Shown here piece after piece: positions 25,679 to 34,677 of a DNA stretch of 64,000 nucleotides (the first letter of the stretch is position 1; every line of letters starts with the position of its first letter). Position numbers and translations under genes: made by a program. Source of the stretch: Luteimonas padinae. Its GTDB lineage: Bacteria > Pseudomonadota > Gammaproteobacteria > Xanthomonadales > Xanthomonadaceae. The notes under the pieces are model-generated. The model saw only the letters and a program-made list of their open reading frames with translations, did not search any database and was not told where the DNA came from. The stretch covers positions 62,001 to 126,000 of the forward strand of contig NZ_BMZT01000002.1 of the NCBI RefSeq assembly GCF_014652935.1, read 5' to 3'.

Positions 25679-26477
25679 GGCGGTCCAGCAGCTCGCGCGC
25701 GGTATCGACCACGTGCCCGATGAAGCCGCGCATGGCGGCCAGCTCCGCCGGGTCGGGCGCGCCGCTCCATTCGTCCATGAAGAACTTCTTGAACTCCAGC
25801 GCGATCGCGCAGCCGTGCTCCGGGTGGCGTTCGTGCACGAAGCGGGTGAGGGCGCCGCGGCCCTGGAAGGCCACGTTCTCGCGCACGTCCAGCCGGCGCC
25901 CGCGGAAATCGAAGTCGCGCATCGCGTCCATCAGCGGGTCGAGCACCGGCGCCCAGCGCGCCCTCGGCATCGAGAAGGTGCCGATGTTGATGTCCGGGGC
26001 GTCGGCCTGCGGCGTCGGCGGCGCGGCGGGTCCGTCGCGGCGGTGGTTGTAGCTGTGGACATCGATCAGCACATAGGCGCCGTGCGAGGCGCGGATGTCG
26101 TCGAGCAGCTGTCCCATCATCGCGTAGAAGGCGCGATGCAGGCGCAGCGAGCCTTCGACCAGCGATTCCGCCGGGGACGCGGCCCAGACCTGCAGGCCCC
26201 AGGACTGGTCGGGCGTCCGGTAGAAGGCTTCGTCCTCGCCGCGGTTGAGGTCGACCTCGAAGCGCGAACGGCCGGCGATCACGTGCGTCGGCGCCGCGGC
26301 GGCGGCCTGGCCGGTCCAGGGATCCTCCTCGCGCAGGCGGCCGGCTTCGTCCAGCGCCATGGCCGTCGCGATCTCCGGGCGCAGGCCGTGGCCGTCGTGG
26401 ATGGCGGTGGCGAGCACGCGGTCGTCGCTGCGCTGCACGGTCCACCAGGGCGGGGCGTGGGTGGGTGTGGTGTCCAT
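25671..26477 (-). CDS. N-formylglutamate amidohydrolase-like protein
   Basis: This 268-residue protein belongs to the HutG/N-formylglutamate amidohydrolase family (DLNRGEDEAFY, DVHSYNHRR, EFKKFFMDEW). These use a zinc site to hydrolyse N-formyl or related acyl bonds, and the family includes members whose substrate is not formylglutamate. No other hut gene is nearby. The start at 26477 (MDTTPTHAPPWW) was preferred to longer in-frame starts that would run into the divergent M13 promoter. It is first in the operon and overlaps the DUF1704 gene by 8 nt. Confidence 0.85.
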   Translation of the reverse strand: MDTTPTHAPPWWTVQRSDDRVLATAIHDGHGLRPEIATAMALDEAGRLREEDPWTGQAAAAAPTHVIAGRSRFEVDLNRGEDEAFYRTPDQSWGLQVWAASPAESLVEGSLRLHRAFYAMMGQLLDDIRASHGAYVLIDVHSYNHRRDGPAAPPTPQADAPDINIGTFSMPRARWAPVLDPLMDAMRDFDFRGRRLDVRENVAFQGRGALTRFVHERHPEHGCAIALEFKKFFMDEWSGAPDPAELAAMRGFIGHVVDTARELLDRHG

Positions 26478-26596
26478 GGCCGCCGGTTCTACGCAGGAGG
26501 GCGTGACCGGGGCGAAAACGCGGCCGTTGGGTATGCTTGGACGGTTGGCGCCCTTCGCGGCGCCTGCCCATCGCATCCAGTCCGGAGACATCCAGC

Positions 26597-28726
26597 TTGA
26601 AGACCAGCCTTCTCAGCGCGGCGACCGCGCTCGCCCTGTCGCTCGCCGCCCCCGTGCATGCCCATGACGTGCACGCGGCCGACGAGTGCATCGACATCGC
26701 CTGCGACGCCAGCCTGCTGTTCGAGGCCGGCGACTCCGCAGCGGATGCCGGCGGCACCGTTGCCGCCACCCGCTACGGCACCTGGGGCATCGACACCGCC
26801 GGCATGGACACCTCGGTCGAGCCGGGCGACGACTTCTTCCGCTACGTCAGCGGCACGTGGGCCGACAGCACGGACATCCCGTCGGACAAGTCGATGTACG
26901 GCTCGTTCCTGGTGCTGCGCGACCTGTCCGAGGCCCGCGTCCGCGGCCTGGTCGAGGGCTACGTGCAGCAGGGCGCGGCGGCGACCGGCGACGCCGCCAA
27001 GGTCGCCACGCTGTACCGCAGCTTCCTCGACGAGGCCGCGATCGAGGCCCTGGGCGCGAAGCCGCTGGCGCCGTACCTCGACGCCATCCGCGCCGCCGCC
27101 GACAAGGACGCGATGGCCGACCTGATGGGCGCGTCCTCGGGCAGCGTCGGCGCCACCCTGTTCCGCCTGGGCGTGTCCGACGACCAGCGCGATCCGGACC
27201 GCTACACGCTGTACATGAGCCAGTCCGGCCTCGGCCTCGGCGACCGCCAGATGTACCTGGACGAGAAGTTCGCGCCGCAGCGCGAGCGCTACGTCGCCTA
27301 CATCGCGCAGCTGCTGGAGCTGGCGGGCTGGGACGAGCCGAAGGCGAACGCGCAGCGCGTGTTCGATTTCGAGAAGTCGGTGGCCGAAGCCCACTGGACC
27401 CGCGCCGAAAGCCGCGACCGCAGCCGCACCTACAACCCGGTCGAGCGCGCCGCGTTCGCGACCACCGCGCCGGGCTTCAACTGGGAGCGCTATTTCGCCG
27501 CCGCCGGCGTCGGGCAGGCGCCGCGCGCGGTCGTGCGCCAGGACAGCGCGATGCCGAAGCTGGCGAAGCTCTTCGCCGACGCCGACCTCGACACGCTCAA
27601 GGCCTGGCAGGCCTTCCACGTGACCGACCAGGCCGCGCCGCTGCTGTCGAAGGCCTTCGTCGACGCGAACTTTGATTTCCGCTCGAAGTTCCTCTCCGGC
27701 CAGCCGGAGCAGAAGGAGCGCTGGAAGCGCGGCGTGGCGCACGCCGAAGGCGCGATGGGCGAGGCGATCGGCCGCGACTACGTGGCGCTGTACTTCCCGC
27801 CGGACGCCAAGGCGAAGATGGACGACCTGGTCGCCAACGTGAAGGCCGCCATGGGCGCGCGCCTGGACCAGCTCGAGTGGATGGGCGATGACACCAAGAA
27901 GGAGGCCCGCGCCAAGCTGGCCGGCTTCGGCCTGAAGATCGGCCACCCCGAGACCTGGCGCGACTACGCCGCGCTCGAGGTCCGCGATGGCGACGTGCTT
28001 GGCAATGCGCTGCGTTCGGCTGCCTTCGAATGGGACTACGACCGCGGGCGCATCGGCGGGCCGGTCGACAAGGCCGAGTGGGGCATGACGCCGCAGACGG
28101 TCAACGCTTACTACTCGTCGGTGAAGAACGAGATCGTGTTCCCGGCCGCCATCCTGCAGCCGCCGTTCTTCGATCCCGATGCCGATCCGGCCGTCAACTA
28201 CGGCGGCATCGGCGGCGTGATCGGCCACGAGATCATCCACGGCTTCGACGACCAGGGCCGCAAGTCCGACGGACAGGGCCTGCTGCGCGACTGGTGGACG
28301 GCCGAGGACGCGGCGAAGTTCGAGGCCCAGGCCGCGAAGCTCGGTGCCCAGTACGAGGCCTACGAGTTCCCGCAGCTGCCGGGCATGCACATCAACGGCA
28401 AGGTGGCGATGGGCGAGAACATCGGCGACCTCGGCGGCCTGACCATCGCGCTGGAGGCCTACCGCCGCTCGCTGGGCGGCCAGGAGGCGCCGGTGATCGA
28501 CGGCTTCAGCGGCGAACAGCGCTTCTTCATGGGCTGGGCCCAGGTGTGGCGCACGCTGTGGCGCGACGATGCGCTGCGCCAGCAGCTGGTGAACGGCACG
28601 CATTCGCCGGGCCACATCCGCGCCTTCGCGCCGCTGCGCAACATCGACGCCTGGTACGAGGCCTTCGGCGTGGACAAGGACGACGCGCTGTGGGTCGCGC
28701 CGGAAGACCGCGTGCGCATCTGGTGA
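26597..28726 (+). CDS. M13 family zinc endopeptidase (PepO-like)
   Basis: This 709-residue metallopeptidase of the neprilysin family has HEIIH (His544 to His548), the third ligand Glu607 in GENIGDLGG, and the substrate-binding NAYYS. The N-terminus is a signal peptide (LKTSLLSAATALALSLAAPVHA, split at TALAL), so it should act in the periplasm or envelope on short peptides. I chose a TTG start at 26597 because CGGAGA lies about 10 nt upstream and it begins the signal peptide directly; the next upstream ATG (26537) would add a non-signal stretch. It is divergent from the amidohydrolase operon by about 120 bp. Confidence 0.93.
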   Translation: MKTSLLSAATALALSLAAPVHAHDVHAADECIDIACDASLLFEAGDSAADAGGTVAATRYGTWGIDTAGMDTSVEPGDDFFRYVSGTWADSTDIPSDKSMYGSFLVLRDLSEARVRGLVEGYVQQGAAATGDAAKVATLYRSFLDEAAIEALGAKPLAPYLDAIRAAADKDAMADLMGASSGSVGATLFRLGVSDDQRDPDRYTLYMSQSGLGLGDRQMYLDEKFAPQRERYVAYIAQLLELAGWDEPKANAQRVFDFEKSVAEAHWTRAESRDRSRTYNPVERAAFATTAPGFNWERYFAAAGVGQAPRAVVRQDSAMPKLAKLFADADLDTLKAWQAFHVTDQAAPLLSKAFVDANFDFRSKFLSGQPEQKERWKRGVAHAEGAMGEAIGRDYVALYFPPDAKAKMDDLVANVKAAMGARLDQLEWMGDDTKKEARAKLAGFGLKIGHPETWRDYAALEVRDGDVLGNALRSAAFEWDYDRGRIGGPVDKAEWGMTPQTVNAYYSSVKNEIVFPAAILQPPFFDPDADPAVNYGGIGGVIGHEIIHGFDDQGRKSDGQGLLRDWWTAEDAAKFEAQAAKLGAQYEAYEFPQLPGMHINGKVAMGENIGDLGGLTIALEAYRRSLGGQEAPVIDGFSGEQRFFMGWAQVWRTLWRDDALRQQLVNGTHSPGHIRAFAPLRNIDAWYEAFGVDKDDALWVAPEDRVRIW

Positions 28727-28762
28727 GGCCGACAGGGCGGTGATCCGCCCGCCGGTCGAGGC

Positions 28763-28790
28763 GAAGGGCAGGCCAAGCGGCCTGCCCTTC
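28763..28790 (+). terminator. Rho-independent-like terminator after the M13 peptidase
   Basis: A perfect 12-bp stem GAAGGGCAGGCC / GGCCTGCCCTTC with an AAGC tetraloop, 36 bp after the peptidase stop. Only a short T-containing stretch follows. Confidence 0.75.
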
Positions 28791-28923
28791 GTCGTTCCAG
28801 GACAGGCACCGCGGCGGCCGCCCCCTTTCCATCGCCCCCCGTTCCGTGGCGTAATCGGGCAACCCACGTCGTCCGCTCTACCCGAGGTCCGCAGTCCGAA
28901 CAGCCACAGGAGCCAGCCACGCG

Positions 28924-29205
28924 ATGCATCCGGAAGTGATCAGCGAGGAGTACGGGATTCCCGCCGCACAGGCGAGGGACATCATCGGCCGCGAGACGCG
29001 GCGCGCGCTCCTGCGGCGCTGGCAGGCATGGGCCTGGCTGGTGGTGACGGCCGGGCTGGCGGGCGCGCTGTACGCCATGCAGCCCGGGAACGGCCTCTGC
29101 GCCCTGCTCATCGGAACCGGCGCGCTGCTGGTGTGGTACCAGGTCGGGCGCTTCCTCGCCGAGCCGGCGGTGCACGCCGCCGCACGGGAGCGCTCCACGG
29201 CTTGA
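28924..29205 (+). CDS. Small two-TM membrane protein, unknown
   Basis: This 93-residue protein has a charged N-terminal part (residues 1-35, Glu/Arg rich) and two hydrophobic segments (about 36-54 and 60-76). It ends in a charged tail. AGGAGC lies about 11 nt upstream of the ATG. I do not recognise the family. The stop codon region forms part of a weaker TTGAC dyad at 29202-29215. Confidence 0.65.
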   Translation: MHPEVISEEYGIPAAQARDIIGRETRRALLRRWQAWAWLVVTAGLAGALYAMQPGNGLCALLIGTGALLVWYQVGRFLAEPAVHAAARERSTA

Positions 29206-29215
29206 CCGCGGTCAG
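29202..29215. promoter_or_regulatory. Weaker FNR-type dyad TTGACCGCGGTCAG
   Basis: Dyad of the same form as the sites at 8461 and 17601 but with one mismatched end base and overlapping the stop codon of the small membrane protein gene. It is 59 bp upstream of the UbiM-like gene at 29274. It may be coincidence in G+C-rich DNA. Confidence 0.3.
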
Positions 29216-29273
29216 GGCCGGCCCGCGCCGGCCCGCCTAGGCTTGCACGCTCGCCTTCATCCCGAGCGCCTGC

Positions 29274-30533
29274 ATGTCCGAGCCATCCATCCTCGTCATC
29301 GGAGCCGGCCCGGCCGGCCTGTCGCTGGCGCGCGCGCTGTCGATGCGCGGCCTGCATGTCGACGTCATCGAACGGCAGCCCCGCGCCGCGATCGCTGAGC
29401 CGGCGCCCGACGGCCGCGAGATCGCGCTGACCCGGTCCTCGATGCGACTGCTTCGCGAGCTGGGCATCCTCGATCGCATCGACGCCGCGAAGGTGGCACC
29501 GCTGGTGCGTGCACGGGTCGCCGACGGCGACGCCGGCGAGGGCTTCGAGGTCGATGCCGGACCGTTCGGGCACGAGGCGCTGGGGAGCCTGGTCGCGAAC
29601 AGCGACATCCGCGCTGCTGCCTGGGCCGTGGTCGAGGCCGATCCGCGGATCCGCGTGCACTTCGACGCGCGCGTGGCGTCGGTGGCGGCGGGCTCGCGAA
29701 CGGCGGAGGTGGTGCTCGAGGACGGCCAGCGCTTCGAGGCGCCGCTGCTGGTCGCGGCCGACAGCCGCTTCTCGTCCACGCGCCGCGCCCTGGGCATCCC
29801 GGTCGCCATGCACGATTTCGGCAAGACCATGCTGGTCAGCCGCGTGCGTCCGGAACAGGGCCACGACGGCGTGGCCTGGGAATGGTTCGGCCACGACCAG
29901 ACGCGCGCGCTGCTGCCGCTCAACGACGGGCTCGCCTCGGCGGTGCTCACGGTGACCGGCGCCGAGGCCGACGCGCTGCTGGCGCTCGCGCCCGACGCCT
30001 ATGCGCGCGAGCTGGAAGCGCGCTACCGCGGCCGCTTCGGCGCCATGGTGCCCGAGGGGCCGGTGCATGCGTATCCGCTGGTGGCGACCTGGGCGCACCG
30101 CTTCGTCGGCCCGCGCTTCGCGCTGGTGGGGGACGCGGCGGTGGGCATGCATCCGGTGACCGCGCACGGCTTCAACCTCGGCCTGGCCAGCGTCGAGCGG
30201 CTGGCCTGTGCGGTGGCCGATTCGATGTCACGGCACGGCGATCCTGCCGATCCGGCGCTGCTCGCGCGCTACCAGCGCCGGCACCGCGCCGGCTGCGCGA
30301 CGCTGTTCCTGGGCACGGCGCTGGTGGTGCGCGTGTTCACCGACGACCGCCTGCCGCTGCGACCGCTGCGGCGCGCGATCATCGGCGCCGGGCGTGCGCT
30401 GCCGCCGCTGCGGCGTGCGCTGGCCGATGCGCTGCTGGACGATGGCCCGGTGGACCCGACGCCGCTGCAGCGCCTGCGCCGCGGCTTCGAGGTCCTGCGG
30501 CCGAGGTCGCCCGGCGGCCGGCGGCTACAATGA
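29274..30533 (+). CDS. ubiM: UbiH/UbiM-like FAD monooxygenase
   Basis: This 419-residue flavoprotein hydroxylase has the dinucleotide motif VIGAGPAGLSLARAL, the FAD DG-type region and the GD motif LVGDAAVGMHPVTAHGFNLGL. That last block resembles UbiM, the 5-demethoxyubiquinol hydroxylase found in Neisseria and several proteobacteria, more than UbiH/UbiI (usually VAGQG). It probably inserts a ring hydroxyl during ubiquinone synthesis. The symbol is given with moderate confidence, because UbiH-type paralogs are hard to separate by eye. The stretch before 29274 holds no strong ribosome binding site beyond a weak GAGC. Confidence 0.6.
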   Translation: MSEPSILVIGAGPAGLSLARALSMRGLHVDVIERQPRAAIAEPAPDGREIALTRSSMRLLRELGILDRIDAAKVAPLVRARVADGDAGEGFEVDAGPFGHEALGSLVANSDIRAAAWAVVEADPRIRVHFDARVASVAAGSRTAEVVLEDGQRFEAPLLVAADSRFSSTRRALGIPVAMHDFGKTMLVSRVRPEQGHDGVAWEWFGHDQTRALLPLNDGLASAVLTVTGAEADALLALAPDAYARELEARYRGRFGAMVPEGPVHAYPLVATWAHRFVGPRFALVGDAAVGMHPVTAHGFNLGLASVERLACAVADSMSRHGDPADPALLARYQRRHRAGCATLFLGTALVVRVFTDDRLPLRPLRRAIIGAGRALPPLRRALADALLDDGPVDPTPLQRLRRGFEVLRPRSPGGRRLQ

Positions 30534-30560
30534 ACGGCCCGATATCGCTCCGGAGCCGCC

Positions 30561-30905
30561 ATGCCCGCCATCCCCGCCTGCCCGCAATGCGGCCTCGAGA
30601 ACACCTATGCCGACGGCGCACTGCTGGTCTGCGCCGACTGCGGCCACGAGTGGGCGCCGGGCGAGGGTGGCGACGCGGCGGGTGACGCGCCGGTGGTGCG
30701 TGACGTCAACGGCAACCCGCTCGCGGCGGGCGACACCGTGGTCGTCATCAAGGACCTCAAGGTCAAGGGGTCGTCGATCCCGCTCAAGCAGGGCACGGTG
30801 ATCCGCAACATCCGCCTGGTCGAGGACGACGCCGAGCACATCGAAGGCCACTCCGACCGGATCAGGGACCTGGTGCTGAAGACCTGCTTCCTGCGCAAGG
30901 CCTGA
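30561..30905 (+). CDS. yjdM: YjdM (PhnA) zinc-ribbon protein
   Basis: This 114-residue protein has an N-terminal zinc ribbon CPQCGLEN and CADCGHEW and a C-terminal beta-barrel block (VVVIKDLKVKGSSIPLKQGT). It closely matches E. coli YjdM, formerly called PhnA. Despite the old name it is not a phosphonoacetate hydrolase; its role is unknown. GGAG precedes the ATG, and it lies 8 nt upstream of the next gene, suggesting one transcript with the flavoprotein. Confidence 0.93.
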   Translation: MPAIPACPQCGLENTYADGALLVCADCGHEWAPGEGGDAAGDAPVVRDVNGNPLAAGDTVVVIKDLKVKGSSIPLKQGTVIRNIRLVEDDAEHIEGHSDRIRDLVLKTCFLRKA

Positions 30906-30912
30906 GCAAGCG

Positions 30913-32178
30913 ATGGGTGAAGCGGCCGCCAGCGGCACGGTGCCAGCCGGACGACGCCGCGTCGCGGTGGTCGGCGGCGGGCCGGCCGGGCTGTTCGCGG
31001 CCGAGCGGCTGCGCGCGTCCGGCTGCGAGGTCCATGTCTTCGAAGCCAAGGGCTCGGCGGGCCGCAAGTTCCTGGTGGCCGGCAAGGGCGGGCTCAACCT
31101 CACGCACTCCGATCCTCCGGCGCTGTTCGCCAGCCGCTACCGCGAGCGCGCGGGCGAGGTCGCGTCCTGGCTCGAGGCCTTCGACGCCGACGCGCTGCGC
31201 GCCTGGGCGCTTGGCTTGGGCGTGCCGACCTTCGTCGGCAGCTCGGGCCGCGTGTTTCCCGAGGACCTGAAGGCGGCGCCGCTGCTGCGCGGCTGGGTGC
31301 GACGCCTGCGCGCGCAGGGCGTGCATCTCCACGTCCACCATCGCTGGGCGGGGTGGGCCGACGACGGCAGCCTGCGCTTCGACGCGCCCGACGGTGCGCT
31401 CGCCTTCGACGCCGACGCCACGGTGCTGGCGCTGGGCGGCGGCAGCTGGCCGCAGCTTGGCTCAGACGGCGCCTGGCAGGCGCTGCTGCGCGACGCCGGG
31501 ATCGACCTCGCGCCGCTGCAGCCGGCCAACTGCGGCTTCGACGCCGGCTGGTCGCCGCATTTCGCCGCCAGGCACGCCGGTGCACCGCTGAAGCCGGTGG
31601 TCGCGCACTGGCGCGAGGCCGACGGCAGCGTGCATGCGCTGCAGGGCGAGTGCGTGGTGTCGGAGCACGGGATCGAAGGCAGCCTGGTCTATGCCATCTC
31701 CGCTGCGCTGCGCGACACCATCGCCCGCGAGGGCCACGCGATCCTGGAGCTGGACCTGGTGCCCGGCCGCGACCTGGCCCGGCTCCAGCACGACCTGGCG
31801 CGCCCGCGCGGCAAGCGCAGCGTGTCGGAGCACCTCCGCCGCGCCGCGGGCATCGACGGCGCCAAAGCGGGCCTGCTGCGCGAGGTGCTGGGCGCCGATG
31901 CCATGCACGATCCGGCCGCCGTCGCGGCCGCGGCCAAGCGCCTCCCGCTGCGGCTGGTCCGCGCGCGCCCCATCGCCGAGGCGATCAGCAGCGCGGGCGG
32001 CATCCGCCTGGAAGCCCTGGACGCACAGCTGATGCTGCGCGCGCGTCCGGGCACCTTCGCCGCCGGCGAAATGCTCGACTGGGAGGCGCCGACCGGCGGC
32101 TACCTGCTCACCGCCTGCTACGCCAGCGCCCACGTGGCCGCGGCGGGCGTGCTGCGCTGGCTGTCGACGCCGGCGTGA
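30913..32178 (+). CDS. HI0933-type flavoprotein (TIGR03862 branch)
   Basis: This 421-residue NAD(P)/FAD-binding protein begins with a Rossmann motif VVGGGPAGLFAAERLR and has the G-x-G-G block GRKFLVAGKGGLNLTHS, a hallmark of the HI0933/BaiN superfamily, here in the form of the TIGR03862 subfamily. The C-terminal block EAPTGGYLLTACYASA (WEAPTGGY) binds the FAD end. The reaction is not known for this branch. The ATG at 30913 lies 8 nt after yjdM. A BaiN-branch paralog is at 38430-39611 on the other strand. Confidence 0.88.
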   Translation: MGEAAASGTVPAGRRRVAVVGGGPAGLFAAERLRASGCEVHVFEAKGSAGRKFLVAGKGGLNLTHSDPPALFASRYRERAGEVASWLEAFDADALRAWALGLGVPTFVGSSGRVFPEDLKAAPLLRGWVRRLRAQGVHLHVHHRWAGWADDGSLRFDAPDGALAFDADATVLALGGGSWPQLGSDGAWQALLRDAGIDLAPLQPANCGFDAGWSPHFAARHAGAPLKPVVAHWREADGSVHALQGECVVSEHGIEGSLVYAISAALRDTIAREGHAILELDLVPGRDLARLQHDLARPRGKRSVSEHLRRAAGIDGAKAGLLREVLGADAMHDPAAVAAAAKRLPLRLVRARPIAEAISSAGGIRLEALDAQLMLRARPGTFAAGEMLDWEAPTGGYLLTACYASAHVAAAGVLRWLSTPA

Positions 32179-32234
32179 CGACCGCGCCGCGCCGATCGGG
32201 CATGCTGTCCCGCCCGGATCGCGAGAGGTTTCCG

Positions 32235-32693
32235 ATGGACCGCGCACTGATGACCACCCTGTTGATCGCGGCGCTGCCGCTGGCCGGCTGCGACCGCGCC
32301 CCGTCCGCCGTCGATCCGGCAGCGACGGCCGATGCGCCCGTGCAGGCGCCCGCTGCAAGCGCACCGGCGCTGCCGGCCGAATTCGTGGTGTCCACCAACG
32401 AACCCTTCTGGCAGGCGCGGGTGGAGGGTGGCGAGGTGGTCCTGGACGGCCCCGACGTGGATGGCCGGCGTTTCAGCATCGACCGCCAGGATGAGGGCGA
32501 CGGCGTGCGCGTTGTCCACGCCCGCGATGGGGCGGGCACGATCTCGGTGACGCTGAGGCCCGGTCCCTGCCAGGACAGCATGTCCGGCGCGGAGTTTCCG
32601 CACGCGGGCGAAGTGACCATCGACGGCGTCGGGCCAGCGCCGGGCTGCGCGCGTCCGGCGGGCACGCCGCCTCCGCGGCCGTCGGAGGAGTAG
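32235..32693 (+). CDS. COG3650-like lipoprotein
   Basis: This 152-residue protein has a lipoprotein signal with lipobox LAGC (Cys20). After a Pro/Ala-rich linker it shows FVVSTNEPFWQARVEGG and GPCQDSMSGAEFPHAGEV, which match the COG3650 family of predicted envelope proteins from memory. The function is unknown. GAGAGG lies upstream of the ATG. It follows the flavoprotein gene by 56 bp in the same direction. Confidence 0.78.
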   Translation: MDRALMTTLLIAALPLAGCDRAPSAVDPAATADAPVQAPAASAPALPAEFVVSTNEPFWQARVEGGEVVLDGPDVDGRRFSIDRQDEGDGVRVVHARDGAGTISVTLRPGPCQDSMSGAEFPHAGEVTIDGVGPAPGCARPAGTPPPRPSEE

Positions 32694-32712
32694 CCCGGGA
32701 TTCCGCCGCGGC

Positions 32713-32946
32713 TCAGCCGGCGGCGTTCGACCTGCGCGCGGTGCCCGGCATTGGCCCCGGTTCGACCAGGATGGTGTCGCCCCAGTCGCAGGGCATGACG
32801 ATGGCGACCGGGCGGCCGCTGGCGGTGGCGTCGCCGAGCGCGACCGCATGGGCCGCCATGGTCGCCTTGAAGCGGCTGTGGAAGACCTCGTCGTACGTCG
32901 CGCCGGAGACCTGGAAACCCGCCGCAATCTGCTTGATCTCGACCAT
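32713..32946 (-). CDS. Small protein of unknown family (77 aa)
   Basis: This 77-residue protein starts MVEIKQIAAGFQVSGATYDEVFHSRFKATM (split at SGATYDE). It has no signal or membrane segment and a moderately conserved look with a beta-rich middle (RPVAIVMPCDWGDTILVEPG). GAGG lies upstream of the ATG. I do not recognise it. It is convergent with the lipoprotein gene and is followed upstream by a 187-bp gap (32947-33133) with no gene. Confidence 0.55.
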   Translation of the reverse strand: MVEIKQIAAGFQVSGATYDEVFHSRFKATMAAHAVALGDATASGRPVAIVMPCDWGDTILVEPGPMPGTARRSNAAG

Positions 32947-33133
32947 TGGCGCGCCTCGCTGATTGGGTGCCCCGGCCCAGCTTCACGACTTGCTCAAGGT
33001 CGCGGCCATTCCGTTGCTGAGCGGCATCCGTGTCCGGTGCAGGGCCGTGCTGCCGGGGCATCCGCAAGCTTGCGCCGCGGCGGTCCGCAGTCCTGTCGGG
33101 CGCTTCTCCATTACGGGGTAGGAAAACTCCGAA

Positions 33134-34540
33134 TCAGCGCGGCGGTGGCGCGGCGCCGGTCGCCTCCTCGGGAAGCAGGGTCTCGTGCGCGTGCGCGCGC
33201 TGCTCCGCCGCCAGGTGCTCGTCCAGGTCGTGGTTGACCGAGGTGTCCGCGGCGTCCCCGCCGGCGTCGGCGATTGGGGCCGACGACGTGGGCGCGGGCG
33301 GGCCTTCCACCAGCTCGGTGGTGTACTGGATGTTGCGGGGCGTCCGCACTCCGGCGCCGGCCAGGCAGGTGCGCACCGCATGGATCGCCTCGCTGCGCAC
33401 CTTGCCGATGTCGCTCTGGCGCTGGTCGACCCAGGCGTAGAAGCGCAGCGTGATCCCGCTGGCGTCGTAGGCGTCCACGGTCCAGGACGGTCCCGGATCG
33501 GTGGCCACGCCATCGATCGACCGGATCGCGCCCAGCGCCAGCTCCTGCACGCGCCGGATCGACTCCTCGACGTCGAGCGGAATGGTGAACTCCAGCCGCC
33601 GCTTGGGGTTGCTGGAGAAGTTCAGCACCACCGACTTGAACACCAGCGCGTTCGGCAGGGTGAGGCGGTTGCCGTCGTGCGTGACCAGGACGGTCGCGCG
33701 CGAGGTCAGCGCGGCCACCTTGCCCTCGTGGGTGTCGTCGATGCGCAGCGACTCGCCGGGCGCGAAAGGGCGGCGGATGCTGAGCAGCACGCCGGCGACA
33801 TAGTTCTCGGCGATGTCCTTGAACGCGAAGCCCAGCGCCAGGCCGAGCACTCCCGCCGAACCCATCACCGCGCCTACCAGCGCGGTGGCGCCGAGCAGGT
33901 CCAGCGCGATCAGCACCCCGCCGAGCAGCACCAGCCACTGCACCAGCTGTTGCACCAGGTTGGCGAAGAACGGGTTCTCCGCCTGCCAGTTGCGGCGCGC
34001 GATGCGGCTGCCCAGGCGGCGGCCCAGCCACTTGCCGAAGGCCCAGGCCGGGGCCACCACGACGATCGCCACCAGCAGCAGCGGCAGCGCGGCGAGCAGC
34101 CGGGTCACCTTGTCGACGGCCAGGTCGGACGCGGTGGCGACGCGGTCGGTGAAGCGCGTGCTCAGCGTCACGCCGTTGTCGACGCGCTCGATGCCCGGGT
34201 GCTGGGCGGCCACCTGTTCGGCCCGCTCGCGGTCCTCGGGGGCCAGCACCACGCCCTGCAGCGCCGCGACGCCGTCGTGCACGGTGACCGAGACGTCGGA
34301 CAGGCCGGAGGTGTCCTGCAGGCGCCGGGCCAGGCGACGGCTTTCGACGAGGTCGCGAGCGGCGGACTCGGCTCCGGGTGCGGGCGCTGTGTCCGCGCTT
34401 TCGGCCGCAGCGGCATCCACGGGCACGTCGGTGCCGGCGGTGGCCGGGGGCGTGGCGGGCTCCTGGGCATGGGTCGTGCCGGTGGCGAAGACCAGGGTGA
34501 GCAGGAGGGCGGCGAAGGGTCTGGCGAGGTCTGCACGCAT
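33134..34540 (-). CDS. BON-domain MscS-type mechanosensitive channel
   Basis: This 468-residue channel has a signal peptide (residues 1-24), a variable acidic linker, a BON domain (about 70-140; SDVSVTVHDGVAALQGVV) and then MscS helices and beta domain (GSAGVLGLALGFAFKDIAENYVAG split at GFAFKD; RPFAPGESLRI, VLVTHDGNRLTLPNALV). The BON domain should sit in the periplasm. The C-terminal 60 residues are low in conservation (Ala, Pro, His). The ATG at 34540 is preferred to a longer frame (34588), as it begins the signal peptide. It is divergent from the zinc-finger protein at 34678. Confidence 0.88.
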   Translation of the reverse strand: MRADLARPFAALLLTLVFATGTTHAQEPATPPATAGTDVPVDAAAAESADTAPAPGAESAARDLVESRRLARRLQDTSGLSDVSVTVHDGVAALQGVVLAPEDRERAEQVAAQHPGIERVDNGVTLSTRFTDRVATASDLAVDKVTRLLAALPLLLVAIVVVAPAWAFGKWLGRRLGSRIARRNWQAENPFFANLVQQLVQWLVLLGGVLIALDLLGATALVGAVMGSAGVLGLALGFAFKDIAENYVAGVLLSIRRPFAPGESLRIDDTHEGKVAALTSRATVLVTHDGNRLTLPNALVFKSVVLNFSSNPKRRLEFTIPLDVEESIRRVQELALGAIRSIDGVATDPGPSWTVDAYDASGITLRFYAWVDQRQSDIGKVRSEAIHAVRTCLAGAGVRTPRNIQYTTELVEGPPAPTSSAPIADAGGDAADTSVNHDLDEHLAAEQRAHAHETLLPEEATGAAPPPR

Positions 34541-34677
34541 GCGGGAATGGTCGCATGCGCTCGTGAAGGGGCGATCGCAGCCGTCCATGCGCTGGTGGCC
34601 AGCGTCGCGCGCCCTTGCGTGGAGCGCCCTTCGCCCCGATAACGCGGGTTCGGACCCCCATCGTGCAGGAGCAGACC

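Noticed and set aside
25671-26477. HutG of a histidine utilisation operon
   Set aside because: No hutU, hutH, hutI or hutC genes are nearby and the partners are an ATP-grasp ligase and a DUF1704 protein.
29202-29215. Third confident FNR-type site
   Set aside because: It overlaps a stop codon and has a mismatched end base, so it was kept only as a low-confidence feature.
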